Assembly (NCBI GenBank): GCA_900553005.1
Contig: USBU01000017.1
Coordinates: forward strand, 1-12,797
Length of the DNA stretch: 12,797 bases
Source: an uncultured Eubacteriales bacterium
Lineage (GTDB): Bacteria; Bacillota; Clostridia; Christensenellales; Pumilibacteraceae
Reading direction: 5' to 3'
The notes beneath the pieces are model-generated. The model did not search any database. It was not told where the DNA came from and saw nothing but the letters and a program-made list of their open reading frames with translations. The translations under genes and the position numbers were made by a program. Within the stretch, counting starts at the first letter, position 1, and the number at the start of each line of letters is the position of its first letter. Of this stretch, positions 1 through 5,893 are shown one piece after another.

Positions 1-27
1 GGGCTCGGAGATGTGTATAAGAGACAG
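1..27 (+). other. Nextera (Tn5) sequencing adapter, not genomic
   Basis: The first 27 bases are the inner part of the Illumina Nextera read-2 transposase adapter. Bases 9-27 are the 19-bp Tn5 mosaic end AGATGTGTATAAGAGACAG, preceded by the adapter bases GGGCTCGG. Genomic sequence starts at about base 28. The adapter happens to stay open in the frame of the first gene and adds false residues VYKRQ. This is seen directly in the sequence; the adapter identity is established knowledge. Confidence 0.97.
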
Positions 28-57
28 GATAAAATAAGTCGTTATAAGGAGTCGATG

Positions 58-1665
58 ATGATAGTATTACAGACGGTTTCCTCTTTGGATAAGGTTTTTT
101 CACATACTGGACCGACGCTCATTCAAAACGGCGGCAGTATGCTCAGAAACGAACGTTTCAATTTTCAGCTTTCGATTTATAACGACGGCTGTTTTGTAAA
201 CGGAGTCTCGCTTAAGGTGCAAGGCCTGCCCGAGAGCGCCGTAACAGTGCGTGAGGTGCGTGAAATTGCCGGACAGTGCGATTATTATCCGACTTGCGAC
301 GATTACTACATATTTACAGACGATAAGCAACGGGTTTTTCCCGAGCTGTTGCAGCCGTTTAACGCCGATAATTTCTTTTTGCGCGGCTGGCAGTGGACTA
401 CGCTTTGGATAACCGTATATATGCCGGAAGGTTTGCCTGCGGGCAAGCATAACGTCGGATTAACTCTTACTTTAAGCGACGGAACGACCTCTACGGCCGA
501 ATATCTTTTGGACGTAATAGACGCTCGGCTTAAAAAGAGCGACCTCATATACACTAACTGGATGCACTACGATTCCATTGCGGAATACTATAACGTCGAA
601 CCCTTTTCCGACAGATTTTATGCGCTTTTCGGTACGTTTCTGGACACTGCGGTTCTGCACGGTATGAATATGCTTTATACGCCGCTGTTTACTCCGCCGC
701 TTGATACCGCGGTGGGAGGAGAGCGCCTTACGGTTCAGCTTGTCGGCGTAACGCTGAAAAAAGGCGTATATTCCTTTGAATTTTCAAAGCTCGACCGCTT
801 TATCGATTTTGCTCTGTCGCGCGGCGTCGCATATTTCGAGTTTTCGCACTTGACAACGCAGTGGGGCGCCAAAGCCTGTCCGAAGATAATGGCCGACACC
901 GATGACGGCCGTAAGCGTATTTTCGGCTGGGATACGCCCTCGCTCGGAGCGGAATATAAGGCGTTTCTTTCCGCGTTTCTGCCGGCGCTCGATATGTTTT
1001 TGCGCGAGAAGGGCGTGACGGAAAAATGCGTGTTCCATATTTCGGACGAGCCGTCTGCCGACCAGCGCGAAGATTTCGGAAAGGTGTTCGATTTTATACG
1101 TCCGCTTATCGCCGATTATAAAATCATGGACGCAACAAGCGATCTCGATAACGATATGACCGATTATCCCGTAATCTCTATACAGCACGCGGTAAAAAAC
1201 ATGAATCCAAAAAATTGGGTTTATTACTGCTGTTCGGCATATTCCGGTTATTTCAGCAACCGCTTTTTCAATATGCCCTCGCAAAGAAACCGCATTATAG
1301 GTATGCAGTTGTATTTAAACGACATAAAGGGATTTTTGCAATGGGGGTTTAATTTTTATCGGTCTCAGCTGTCATTGCGCCGGATAGATCCGTTTTCCGA
1401 AACCGACGGCGGCGGAAGCTTTCCCTCGGGCGACAGTTTTATCGTTTATCCCGGGTTTGACGGAGCTTGGGATTCGCTCCGGCTTGAGGTGTTCTACGAC
1501 GGACTTCAGGACCGTATGGCGCTGAAGCTGCTGGAGGAAAAAGTAGGCCGCCCGGAGGTAGTCAGGCTTCTTAAGGCGGAGGGATTGGACGGGTACGGCG
1601 TATATCCGCGTTCGGCACAGTGGCACACGAATTTCCGTAATAAAATTAACGATTTATTACGCTAG
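58..1665 (+). CDS. GH123/DUF4091-type glycoside hydrolase
   Basis: A 535-residue protein resembling the DUF4091 / glycoside hydrolase family 123 group, whose characterised members are beta-N-acetylgalactosaminidases using substrate-assisted catalysis. The likely catalytic Asp-Glu pair lies in HISDEP (H327, D330, E331), matching the adjacent Asp-Glu of GH123 enzymes. The C-terminal LRLEVFYDGLQD (474-485) is the usual end-of-barrel signature, and an N-terminal beta-rich domain precedes the barrel. I see no signal peptide or membrane segment, so it is probably cytosolic and would act on imported or short glycans. The frame is open back into the adapter at base 13, but AAGGAG at 46-51 sits 6 nt before ATG 58 (3 nt before ATG 55), so the real start is 58 or 55 and the gene is complete. 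The substrate cannot be read from the sequence. No convincing terminator follows it. Confidence 0.85.
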   Translation: MIVLQTVSSLDKVFSHTGPTLIQNGGSMLRNERFNFQLSIYNDGCFVNGVSLKVQGLPESAVTVREVREIAGQCDYYPTCDDYYIFTDDKQRVFPELLQPFNADNFFLRGWQWTTLWITVYMPEGLPAGKHNVGLTLTLSDGTTSTAEYLLDVIDARLKKSDLIYTNWMHYDSIAEYYNVEPFSDRFYALFGTFLDTAVLHGMNMLYTPLFTPPLDTAVGGERLTVQLVGVTLKKGVYSFEFSKLDRFIDFALSRGVAYFEFSHLTTQWGAKACPKIMADTDDGRKRIFGWDTPSLGAEYKAFLSAFLPALDMFLREKGVTEKCVFHISDEPSADQREDFGKVFDFIRPLIADYKIMDATSDLDNDMTDYPVISIQHAVKNMNPKNWVYYCCSAYSGYFSNRFFNMPSQRNRIIGMQLYLNDIKGFLQWGFNFYRSQLSLRRIDPFSETDGGGSFPSGDSFIVYPGFDGAWDSLRLEVFYDGLQDRMALKLLEEKVGRPEVVRLLKAEGLDGYGVYPRSAQWHTNFRNKINDLLR

Positions 1666-1843
1666 CCTGTAATTTTTCGTCATGAACCGTTTGCGCCGGC
1701 CGTTTTGTCGCGTAATGTTCAGGCTGTACCGGACGGGATTATTTGCAATTAAGATTCAACGTTATTTTGCACCGAAAAGCGTATTTTTACGGCGTGAAAG
1801 CCATTTAAAAAGCGTTTTTTGCCGCAAAACACTGAAAATTCGC

Positions 1844-1872
1844 TTGACACAACAGCGCGCTTATAGTAGAAT
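1844..1872 (+). promoter_or_regulatory. Sigma-A promoter of rplM-rpsI
   Basis: TTGACA at 1844-1849 and TAGAAT at 1867-1872 are separated by 17 nt, close to the housekeeping consensus. The predicted transcript start is near 1879, giving a long 5' leader before rplM. The 178 bases between the previous stop codon and this promoter hold only a spurious short reading frame. Confidence 0.8.
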
Positions 1873-1878
1873 ATTATA

Positions 1879-2032
1879 GCATCTTGCGCAGGGTGCCGTT
1901 TGTCCTGTCCGAAAGACTAGCCCCTTTAAGGACGGAGTCGGCCCTCGGCGTATGCAGACATTGCGGTTTGCCGGCGTGAAACGGCTTGTCCGCCGTGCGA
2001 AATTCAATAGTATTTTCAAAGAGGATATTACC
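1879..2032 (+). ncRNA. Structured 5' leader of rplM (candidate L13 leader)
   Basis: The roughly 154-nt untranslated leader can form nested helices. GGG(TG)CCG at 1891-1898 pairs with CGGCCC at 1939-1944, enclosing GTCCT 1902-1906 with AGGAC 1929-1933. A second domain pairs GCCG with CGGC and GACA with TGTC between about 1957 and 1990. Bacillota rplM operons often carry an L13-binding autoregulatory leader (Rfam L13_leader), and position and size fit. I cannot confirm the family consensus by eye, so the leader is supported but its class is inference. Confidence 0.5.
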
Positions 2033-2476
2033 GTGAAAACTTTTATGGCCAATGAACAGAATATCTCCAGAAAATGGTATGTCGTCGATGCGACGGACAT
2101 GCCTATGGGACGCCTGGCCAGCCAGGTAGCGGCGGTACTGCGCGGCAAGAATAAGCCGACCTTTACGCCCCATGTTGACTGCGGAGATTTCGTTATCGTT
2201 ATCAATTCGGATAAAATTGCTCTTTCGGGAAATAAGCTTGAGGATAAGTATAAATCGCATCATACTCTTTATATGGGCGGACTTAAGCAGATCCAGTACA
2301 AAAAGCTTATGGCCGAAAAAAGCGACGAGGCGCTTTACCTTGCAATCAAGGGTATGCTTCCCAAAAACAGCCTTGGCAGAAAGATGCTTAAAAAGGTTCG
2401 TATTTATAAGGGAGCCGAGCATAACCACGAGGCTCAGCAGCCCGAGGTTCTTAATCTAGTGAAGAGGTATAACTAA
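2033..2476 (+). CDS. rplM: Large ribosomal subunit protein uL13
   Basis: A 147-residue L13, an early-assembly protein of the 50S subunit that binds 23S rRNA. Family hallmarks are WYVVDATDMPMGRLAS (15-30), KPTFTPHVDCGDFVIVIN (41-58), the KGMLPKNSLGRKM segment and GAEHNHEAQQPEV near the C-terminus. The frame is open upstream to an ATG at 1952, but that lies inside the leader RNA. GTG at 2033 is preceded by AAAGAGG (2018-2024) at 8 nt and gives the expected family length and N-terminus (MKTFMAN, like the MRTTPMAN of Bacillus). rpsI follows after 2 nt, so the two are co-transcribed and probably translationally coupled. Confidence 0.97.
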   Translation: MKTFMANEQNISRKWYVVDATDMPMGRLASQVAAVLRGKNKPTFTPHVDCGDFVIVINSDKIALSGNKLEDKYKSHHTLYMGGLKQIQYKKLMAEKSDEALYLAIKGMLPKNSLGRKMLKKVRIYKGAEHNHEAQQPEVLNLVKRYN

Positions 2477-2478
2477 TC

Positions 2479-2892
2479 ATGGCAGCAAAAACCACCGCAA
2501 AGAAAAAATTGCAGTATTGGGGCACCGGCAGACGTAAAAAGGCTATTGCCAGGGTTCGTCTCGTACCGGGTTCAGGCACAATAAATATCAACAAGCGCAG
2601 CATTGAAGACTATTTCGGCCTCGACACCTTAAAGCTTATTGTCAATCAGCCTCTTAATCTTACTAACACGGCGGGCAAGTACGACGTGTTTGTAAACGTA
2701 AAGGGCGGCGGCCTTACCGGTCAGGCAGGAGCTATCCGCCACGGTATAGCCCGCGCGCTGGTAGTGGCTGACGCAAATCTTAAGACCGAGCTTAAGAAGG
2801 CCGGTTATCTTACCCGCGATCCGAGAATGAAGGAGAGAAAGAAATACGGTCTCAAAAAGGCGCGTCGTGCTCCGCAGTTCTCCAAGAGATAA
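2479..2892 (+). CDS. rpsI: Small ribosomal subunit protein uS9
   Basis: A 137-residue S9, a 30S head protein whose C-terminal tail reaches the P-site tRNA. Visible hallmarks are GTGRRKKAIARV (15-26), GGGLTGQAGAIRHGIARAL (76-94), DPRMKERKKYGLKKARRAPQFSKR at the end, and the conserved terminal SKR. It is slightly longer than the usual 130 residues because of a Lys/Ala/Thr-rich N-terminus. GAAGAGG at 2461-2467 is the likely ribosome binding site; it overlaps the end of rplM. The second gene of the rplM-rpsI operon, followed by a terminator. Confidence 0.98.
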   Translation: MAAKTTAKKKLQYWGTGRRKKAIARVRLVPGSGTININKRSIEDYFGLDTLKLIVNQPLNLTNTAGKYDVFVNVKGGGLTGQAGAIRHGIARALVVADANLKTELKKAGYLTRDPRMKERKKYGLKKARRAPQFSKR

Positions 2893-2914
2893 TTGTTTTT
2901 ATTCTGAAATTTTT

Positions 2915-2954
2915 AAAACGGTTCAGACATTCGTCCGAGCCGTTTTTATTTTTA
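2915..2954 (+). terminator. Rho-independent terminator of rplM-rpsI
   Basis: AAAACGGTTC (2915-2924) pairs with GAGCCGTTTT (2937-2946) with one U-G wobble and a 12-nt loop, followed by a T-rich tract to about 2954. It lies 22 nt after the rpsI stop codon. Confidence 0.85.
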
Positions 2955-3396
2955 GAATATTTGAATCCGTCGGCAAATAATTGGCGGACAAAAGGCGTAT
3001 CGAACTTTGGCAAGCGGTTTATTCTGTCGGAATCGAACGGATTTTTAAAGTACGCCGTAGGGGAGCTAAAAATACAGGAAGGCTTATGTAGCGTCCAATA
3101 AGGAATAGCGTAATTCGGACTTTTACGGAGGGAAGCGGCCGAAAGCTTAGAGGCAGGGCCGATAGCTGAGCCGTAATTTAATCTGCAAAAACATTTTTGT
3201 TTGCTTTTTTTCTTTTAAGCTCAATTTCATTTAAGCTGAGCGCTTTTGCTGTTGAAAATCCTATCGCCGCGCTTAACGCTTAATATTTTTTTGCTGCCGG
3301 ATCGTTTTTCTAGTAAGTTTTTTTCAGTGTTTTAGTAAGCCTCTTTTTTTCGCGTCTTTACTTGGGCCTTAAATGGCATTGACAGGAAGCATTCGC
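2955..3396. other. Noncoding stretch between rpsI terminator and SLOG gene
   Basis: About 440 bases with no credible protein gene on either strand. The part at 3060-3180 is purine-rich and can form short alternative helices: CGGCC near 3137 with GGCCG near 3158, or GCTTAG with CTGAGC. It is followed by an A/T-rich hairpin and T tract at 3185-3211. After 3205 the sequence is very T-rich. I do not recognise a known RNA family and found no strong promoter inside, so a small RNA is possible but unproven. Confidence 0.5.
3185..3211 (+). terminator. Weak terminator-like hairpin with T tract
   Basis: GCAAA at 3185-3189 pairs with TTTGC at 3200-3204, and CAAAA/TTTTG is an alternative inner stem. Seven T residues follow (3205-3211). 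The stem is A/T-rich and weak, so it might be a second terminator for the ribosomal operon, the end of a small transcript, or chance. Confidence 0.35.
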
Positions 3397-3425
3397 TTGT
3401 GCGCCATATTTATATATGGTATAAT
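3397..3425 (+). promoter_or_regulatory. Extended -10 promoter, predicted leaderless start
   Basis: TATAAT at 3420-3425 is preceded by TGG (extended -10 TGn), with a partial -35 TTGTGC at 3397-3402 and 17-nt spacing. Only 6 nt (TACCTC) separate the -10 from ATG 3432, so the predicted first base is the A of the start codon. A TTGACA at 3379-3384 has no well-placed -10. Confidence 0.65.
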
Positions 3426-3431
3426 TACCTC

Positions 3432-3965
3432 ATGGAATGGAGCGAGCTGAAAATCGCGCCTGTTTTTGCCCGTGAGGCGGTGTGCTGCTTTACAGGCAAC
3501 AGGCCGCATAAGCTGCCGTGGGGCAGAGACGAGAGCCGTACTGATTGCATCGCTCTTAAGCAACGGATTACGGACGCGGTAATCAGTCTTGCCGGCGAGG
3601 GGTACCGGCTTTTTGTGTGCGGAATGGCTTTGGGCGCGGACATTTACTTTGCCGAGTCCGTCATGGAGGCAAAAAAAATCGTACCGGAAATATATCTTGA
3701 ATGCGCCGTTCCCTGTCCAGAGCAGACGGACGGTTGGGACGCCGCGGATTTAAAGCGATACGGGAAGGCGCTTGAGCTGTGCGATTTTATTACGGTTGTG
3801 TCGCCAAAATATTCTACGCGTTGTATGCTCAGGCGCAACAGGTATATGATCGATAAGTCGTCGGTTGTGGTTACGGCGGATTACGGGCTAAACGGCGGTA
3901 CGGCTTCAACCGTGAGATACGCAGTCAATAAAGGATTGCGTATAATTTCTTTGGCCGGTAAATAA
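3432..3965 (+). CDS. SLOG family protein (DUF1273/YpsA-like)
   Basis: A 177-residue Rossmann-like protein of the SLOG superfamily, whose members are thought to bind nucleotides or nucleotide-derived ligands; no reaction can be assigned here. Hallmarks are CCFTGNRPHKLPWG (18-31) with the TGxRP ligand-binding turn, VCGMALGAD (62-70), CPEQTDGW (95-102), CMLRRNRYMID (131-141) and a Gly-Gly-Thr turn at 155-157. The frame is open to a GTG at 3399, but that lies upstream of the -10 element, so ATG 3432 is preferred even though it has no Shine-Dalgarno. It stands alone with its own promoter, between the ribosomal operon and the zinc-ribbon gene, and no defence-gene partner is adjacent. Family assignment is firm; function is unknown. 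Confidence 0.85.
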   Translation: MEWSELKIAPVFAREAVCCFTGNRPHKLPWGRDESRTDCIALKQRITDAVISLAGEGYRLFVCGMALGADIYFAESVMEAKKIVPEIYLECAVPCPEQTDGWDAADLKRYGKALELCDFITVVSPKYSTRCMLRRNRYMIDKSSVVVTADYGLNGGTASTVRYAVNKGLRIISLAGK

Positions 3966-3988
3966 TTTAAAAACCGACGTTAAAACAG

Positions 3989-4017
3989 TTTACAAAACAA
4001 CCTCTTTTGCATATAAT
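3989..4017 (+). promoter_or_regulatory. Sigma-A promoter of the zinc-ribbon gene
   Basis: TTTACA at 3989-3994 and TATAAT at 4012-4017 with 17-nt spacing. The predicted start is near 4024, giving a leader of about 58 nt. Confidence 0.75.
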
Positions 4018-4081
4018 ATTGCAGTAGTAGCGGCCGGGCGGAAAATTCTGTCCTAATCGGCCGAATAAAACGGAGATTTTT

Positions 4082-4570
4082 ATGTGCGAAAATAAACCGA
4101 AGTACATTTTATGCCCCAGATGCGAGCTTAATTATATCAATGAAAGCGACGGTTATTGCAAGGTTTGTCAGGCCGAGTTGGGCTTGGCCGATCCCAGCAT
4201 TCTGATTCCCGACGAGGAGGAGCTTTCCGGCGAAAAGCTTTGCCCGATCTGCAAGGTTAATTATATTGCCGAGGACGAAGAGATTTGTTTCCTTTGCAAG
4301 AGAGAGAAGGAGGCAAAGGAAAGTCCGGAGGAAAACGATGACGCTTGGCGCGATTTCGTGGACGACGAGGTGCCTGACGACAGCAAGGAGATGAGCGAGA
4401 TTTCTCTTTCGGAGCTTGCCGACGAAGAGGAGGAAGAGGACGAGGATGAAGAATCTGACGAGGCTTTGCCTGACGACTTCGATTACGACGTAGATGCCGA
4501 CGATTTTGCAGACGTTGAGGACGACGAGGATGAGGATGAAGAAGAGGACGACGAGGATTCCGATTTCTGA
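4082..4570 (+). CDS. Double zinc-ribbon protein with acidic tail, function unknown
   Basis: A 162-residue protein I do not recognise as a named family. It has two tandem zinc ribbons with identical spacing: C11-x2-C14-x11-C26-x2-C29 and C54-x2-C57-x11-C69-x2-C72. The flanking residues also match (LCPRCELNYI versus LCPICKVNYI), which indicates an internal duplication with a 43-residue period. From about residue 81 it becomes a disordered, extremely Asp/Glu-rich tail with runs of six or more acidic residues. There is no signal peptide or membrane segment, so it is probably cytosolic. GGAG at 4072-4075 lies 6 nt before the ATG, and the gene is monocistronic between its own promoter and a strong terminator. 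The acidic tail could mimic nucleic acid or bind basic proteins, but that is speculation. Confidence 0.85.
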   Translation: MCENKPKYILCPRCELNYINESDGYCKVCQAELGLADPSILIPDEEELSGEKLCPICKVNYIAEDEEICFLCKREKEAKESPEENDDAWRDFVDDEVPDDSKEMSEISLSELADEEEEEDEDEESDEALPDDFDYDVDADDFADVEDDEDEDEEEDDEDSDF

Positions 4571-4586
4571 GTAAAATTTATTTGCG

Positions 4587-4619
4587 ACCGCGGATTTGTG
4601 TCCGCGGTTTTTTGTTTTT
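4587..4619 (+). terminator. Strong rho-independent terminator
   Basis: ACCGCGGA (4587-4594) and TCCGCGGT (4601-4608) form a perfect 8-bp stem with loop TTTGTG, followed by a T-rich tract (TTTTTGTTTTT). It lies 16 nt after the zinc-ribbon stop codon. Confidence 0.95.
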
Positions 4620-4796
4620 GCCGTGTTTTATTCCGGGTTTGTGTCTGCCGTATAAATTGTTTTGCCAATTTGATTTGTGACGGCTGATAATTCCCTAATA
4701 ATACGGCTGCGTTTCGGATTTGTCAACCACAGCAAAAACACAATTCGGCGGGATGGCATTTTAAAAAATTTCTTGGATAAATTTACGTCAAAACGC

Positions 4797-4826
4797 TTTA
4801 CATACTTTAATAAAATAAAGTATAAT
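4797..4826 (+). promoter_or_regulatory. yerC promoter with inverted repeat in the spacer
   Basis: TTTACA at 4797-4802 and TATAAT at 4821-4826, spacing 18. The spacer is almost filled by a perfect 8-bp inverted repeat, ATACTTTA (4802-4809) and TAAAGTAT (4816-4823), overlapping both promoter elements. TATAATATTATA (4821-4832) is a second palindrome. A repressor operator is plausible. The 178 bases between the previous terminator and this promoter show nothing else. Confidence 0.65.
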
Positions 4827-4832
4827 ATTATA

Positions 4833-4869
4833 CGGATTTATCCGCCTGACTAAGGATCTGGCGGATAAA
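4833..4869 (+). promoter_or_regulatory. Hairpin in the yerC leader with nested palindrome
   Basis: TTTATCCGCC (4837-4846) and GGCGGATAAA (4860-4869) form a perfect 10-bp inverted repeat with a 13-nt loop, just downstream of the predicted start. CGGAT (4833-4837) could alternatively pair with ATCCG (4840-4844), so there are competing pairings. No T tract follows, so it is not an intrinsic terminator. It may be a protein operator or an mRNA structure. Confidence 0.6.
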
Positions 4870-4895
4870 GCATACGAATATGACAGGGGGTTTGT

Positions 4896-5189
4896 ATGAA
4901 TAACAAACACACGATAAAGGCCGACGAGCTTTTTGACGTTATCGTTGCTATCAAAACAAAAGACGACGCTAAAAAGTTTTTTACGGATCTTTGCACGCCG
5001 GGGGAAATTACGGCTATGGCGCAGCGGCTTGCCGCGGCAAAGCTTTTGCTTGACGGCTGCACTTACGAGCAGGTAATTTCGCTGACGGATATATCGTCGG
5101 CCACTCTTTCCCGCGTGTCGAAGTGCGTGAAGCGCGGAGAGGGTTACCGTAAAATTCTCGGCGGCGGAAAAACTACAGAAAAACGCTAG
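4896..5189 (+). CDS. yerC: YerC/YecD family TrpR-like regulator
   Basis: A 97-residue helical DNA-binding protein of the TrpR superfamily, YerC/YecD branch. DLCTPGEITAMAQRL (31-45) is the family signature, and residues 56-78 form the helix-turn-helix (YEQVISLTDISSATLSRVSKC region). Length matches the family (about 100). AGGGGG at 4885-4890 is the ribosome binding site, 5 nt from the ATG. Regulatory targets of this family are poorly defined. The two inverted repeats at its own promoter make autoregulation a reasonable inference. veg starts 38 nt downstream. Confidence 0.92.
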   Translation: MNNKHTIKADELFDVIVAIKTKDDAKKFFTDLCTPGEITAMAQRLAAAKLLLDGCTYEQVISLTDISSATLSRVSKCVKRGEGYRKILGGGKTTEKR

Positions 5190-5215
5190 CGAGGAATAAA
5201 AAGCCGCTCGATGGT

Positions 5216-5221
5216 TATAAT
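5216..5221 (+). promoter_or_regulatory. -10 element of veg, predicted leaderless start
   Basis: TATAAT at 5216-5221 is followed by TACGGC and then ATG 5228, the same 6-nt distance as at the SLOG gene and ispE. A TG lies 2 nt upstream, one base off the extended -10 position, and the -35 region (GGAATA) is poor. There is no Shine-Dalgarno next to the ATG. Confidence 0.5.
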
Positions 5222-5227
5222 TACGGC

Positions 5228-5476
5228 ATGAGAAAGAGAGCTGTAAGTATCGATGAAATCAAAAGCGACGTGGCCGCGCTGGTCGGACAGCGTTTGAAAA
5301 TAAGCGTAAATAAGGGACGCAAGAAGATTGTGCGTTACGACGGCGAGCTTGCCGGGGTATATCCGAGCGTTTTTATTTTAAAAATCATAGGCGACAAAAA
5401 CGTTAATTCTTTGTCGTGTTCATACAGCGACGTAATTTGCGGAGACATAAAACTTAAGGGCGAATTGAAAAAGTAA
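5228..5476 (+). CDS. veg: Veg family protein
   Basis: An 82-residue Veg (DUF1021) protein. Family features are the N-terminal DEIKSDV, GQRLKISVNKGRKKIVR (20-36), YPSVFI (45-50) and SYSDV (65-69); the Bacillus subtilis protein has matching GRRKT, YPSVF and SYSD segments. In B. subtilis Veg affects biofilm matrix genes; its biochemical role is not settled. In Bacillus veg lies in the order veg-sspF-ispE, and here veg is followed by a sipL-like gene and then ispE, a variant of that neighbourhood. The start follows a TATAAT by 6 nt without a ribosome binding site, so leaderless translation is predicted; read-through from yerC could also express it. Confidence 0.93.
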   Translation: MRKRAVSIDEIKSDVAALVGQRLKISVNKGRKKIVRYDGELAGVYPSVFILKIIGDKNVNSLSCSYSDVICGDIKLKGELKK

Positions 5477-5573
5477 AAGTCTTTTGCGTCTTATTTTGCG
5501 CAAATCGGATTGTGTTAAGCTGTTTAACAGGCGCTGAACGCAGCTGTATTCAATTTGAAGTTGTAAATGTTTA

Positions 5574-5612
5574 AAGGCGGAAGAGCAATAAGGCAATTCC
5601 GTCTTAATTATT
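5574..5612 (+). terminator. Probable veg terminator
   Basis: AAGGCGGAA (5574-5582) pairs with TTCCGTCTT (5597-5605) with one wobble and a 14-nt loop, followed by an AT-rich tract ending in five T residues. The loop is long and the T tract interrupted, so it is a modest candidate. Confidence 0.45.
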
Positions 5613-5664
5613 TTTCAGACGCAAATACGATTTTAATGTAATAGCTTTGCGATTATCAAAAAAG

Positions 5665-5694
5665 CCGACATCGTTAAAGAGTGTCGGTTTTTTT
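5665..5694 (+). terminator. Rho-independent terminator
   Basis: CCGACA (5665-5670) and TGTCGG (5682-5687) form a perfect stem with an 11-nt loop, followed by seven T residues (5688-5694) and preceded by an A-run that could pair with them, so it may act in both directions. It isolates the sipL-like gene from upstream transcription. Confidence 0.8.
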
Positions 5695-5822
5695 ATGATA
5701 GTAAAAGCCGTAAAAGCAAAAAGCCTGCCGTCTTTCCGCGATGCGCTGCGCATATATATAATATAAAGAAAGAAGGGCAGCCGGAAGTTTGGAAAAAAAC
5801 GGAAAAAACTTTTTTAATACTG

Positions 5823-5851
5823 TCATAAAAACGGTAGCCAAGCTATAAAAT
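5823..5851 (+). promoter_or_regulatory. Possible sigma-E-like sporulation promoter
   Basis: TCATA (5823-5827) and CTATAAAAT (5843-5851) at 15-nt spacing loosely resemble the mother-cell sigma-E consensus (ATA-type -35, CATACAAT-type -10). Expression of a SipL-type protein in the mother cell under sigma-E would be expected. The match is approximate. Confidence 0.3.
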
Positions 5852-5893
5852 ATAGTGTTACTTTGGACAAATTATTTTTTAGGAGGTTAGCCG

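Larger units (their letters stand above)
5477..5893. other. Noncoding stretch between veg and sipL-like gene
   Basis: 417 bases without a credible protein gene. It holds a probable veg terminator (5574-5605), a second terminator (5665-5694), a TATAAT within an AT tract near 5757 without a good -35, and a possible sporulation promoter (5823-5851). TTTGCGCAAA at 5495-5504 is a perfect palindrome of unknown meaning. No sspF-like reading frame is present, although Bacillus has sspF at this place. Confidence 0.6.

Noticed and set aside
1..27. A natural Tn5/IS50 end, suggesting a mobile element
   Set aside because: It is the hyperactive synthetic mosaic end joined to Illumina adapter bases, with no transposase and the same adapter at the other end.
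1682..1879. A 65-residue reading frame between the glycosidase and rplM
   Set aside because: No ribosome binding site, atypical basic composition, and it runs through the rplM promoter at 1844-1872.
1952..2032. An N-terminal extension of rplM starting at ATG 1952
   Set aside because: It lies in the structured leader, has no ribosome binding site, and would make L13 27 residues too long; GTG 2033 fits the family.
3379..3384. TTGACA as the -35 of the SLOG gene
   Set aside because: It is 35 nt from the TATAAT, far beyond workable spacing; TTGTGC at 3397 with an extended -10 fits better.
3399..3431. An upstream GTG start for the SLOG gene
   Set aside because: It lies before the TATAAT at 3420, so it would not be in the transcript, and the extra residues do not resemble the family.
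4483..4668. A minus-strand frame with a long serine run
   Set aside because: It is the complement of the GAG/GAC-rich acidic tail of the + strand gene and has no independent support.
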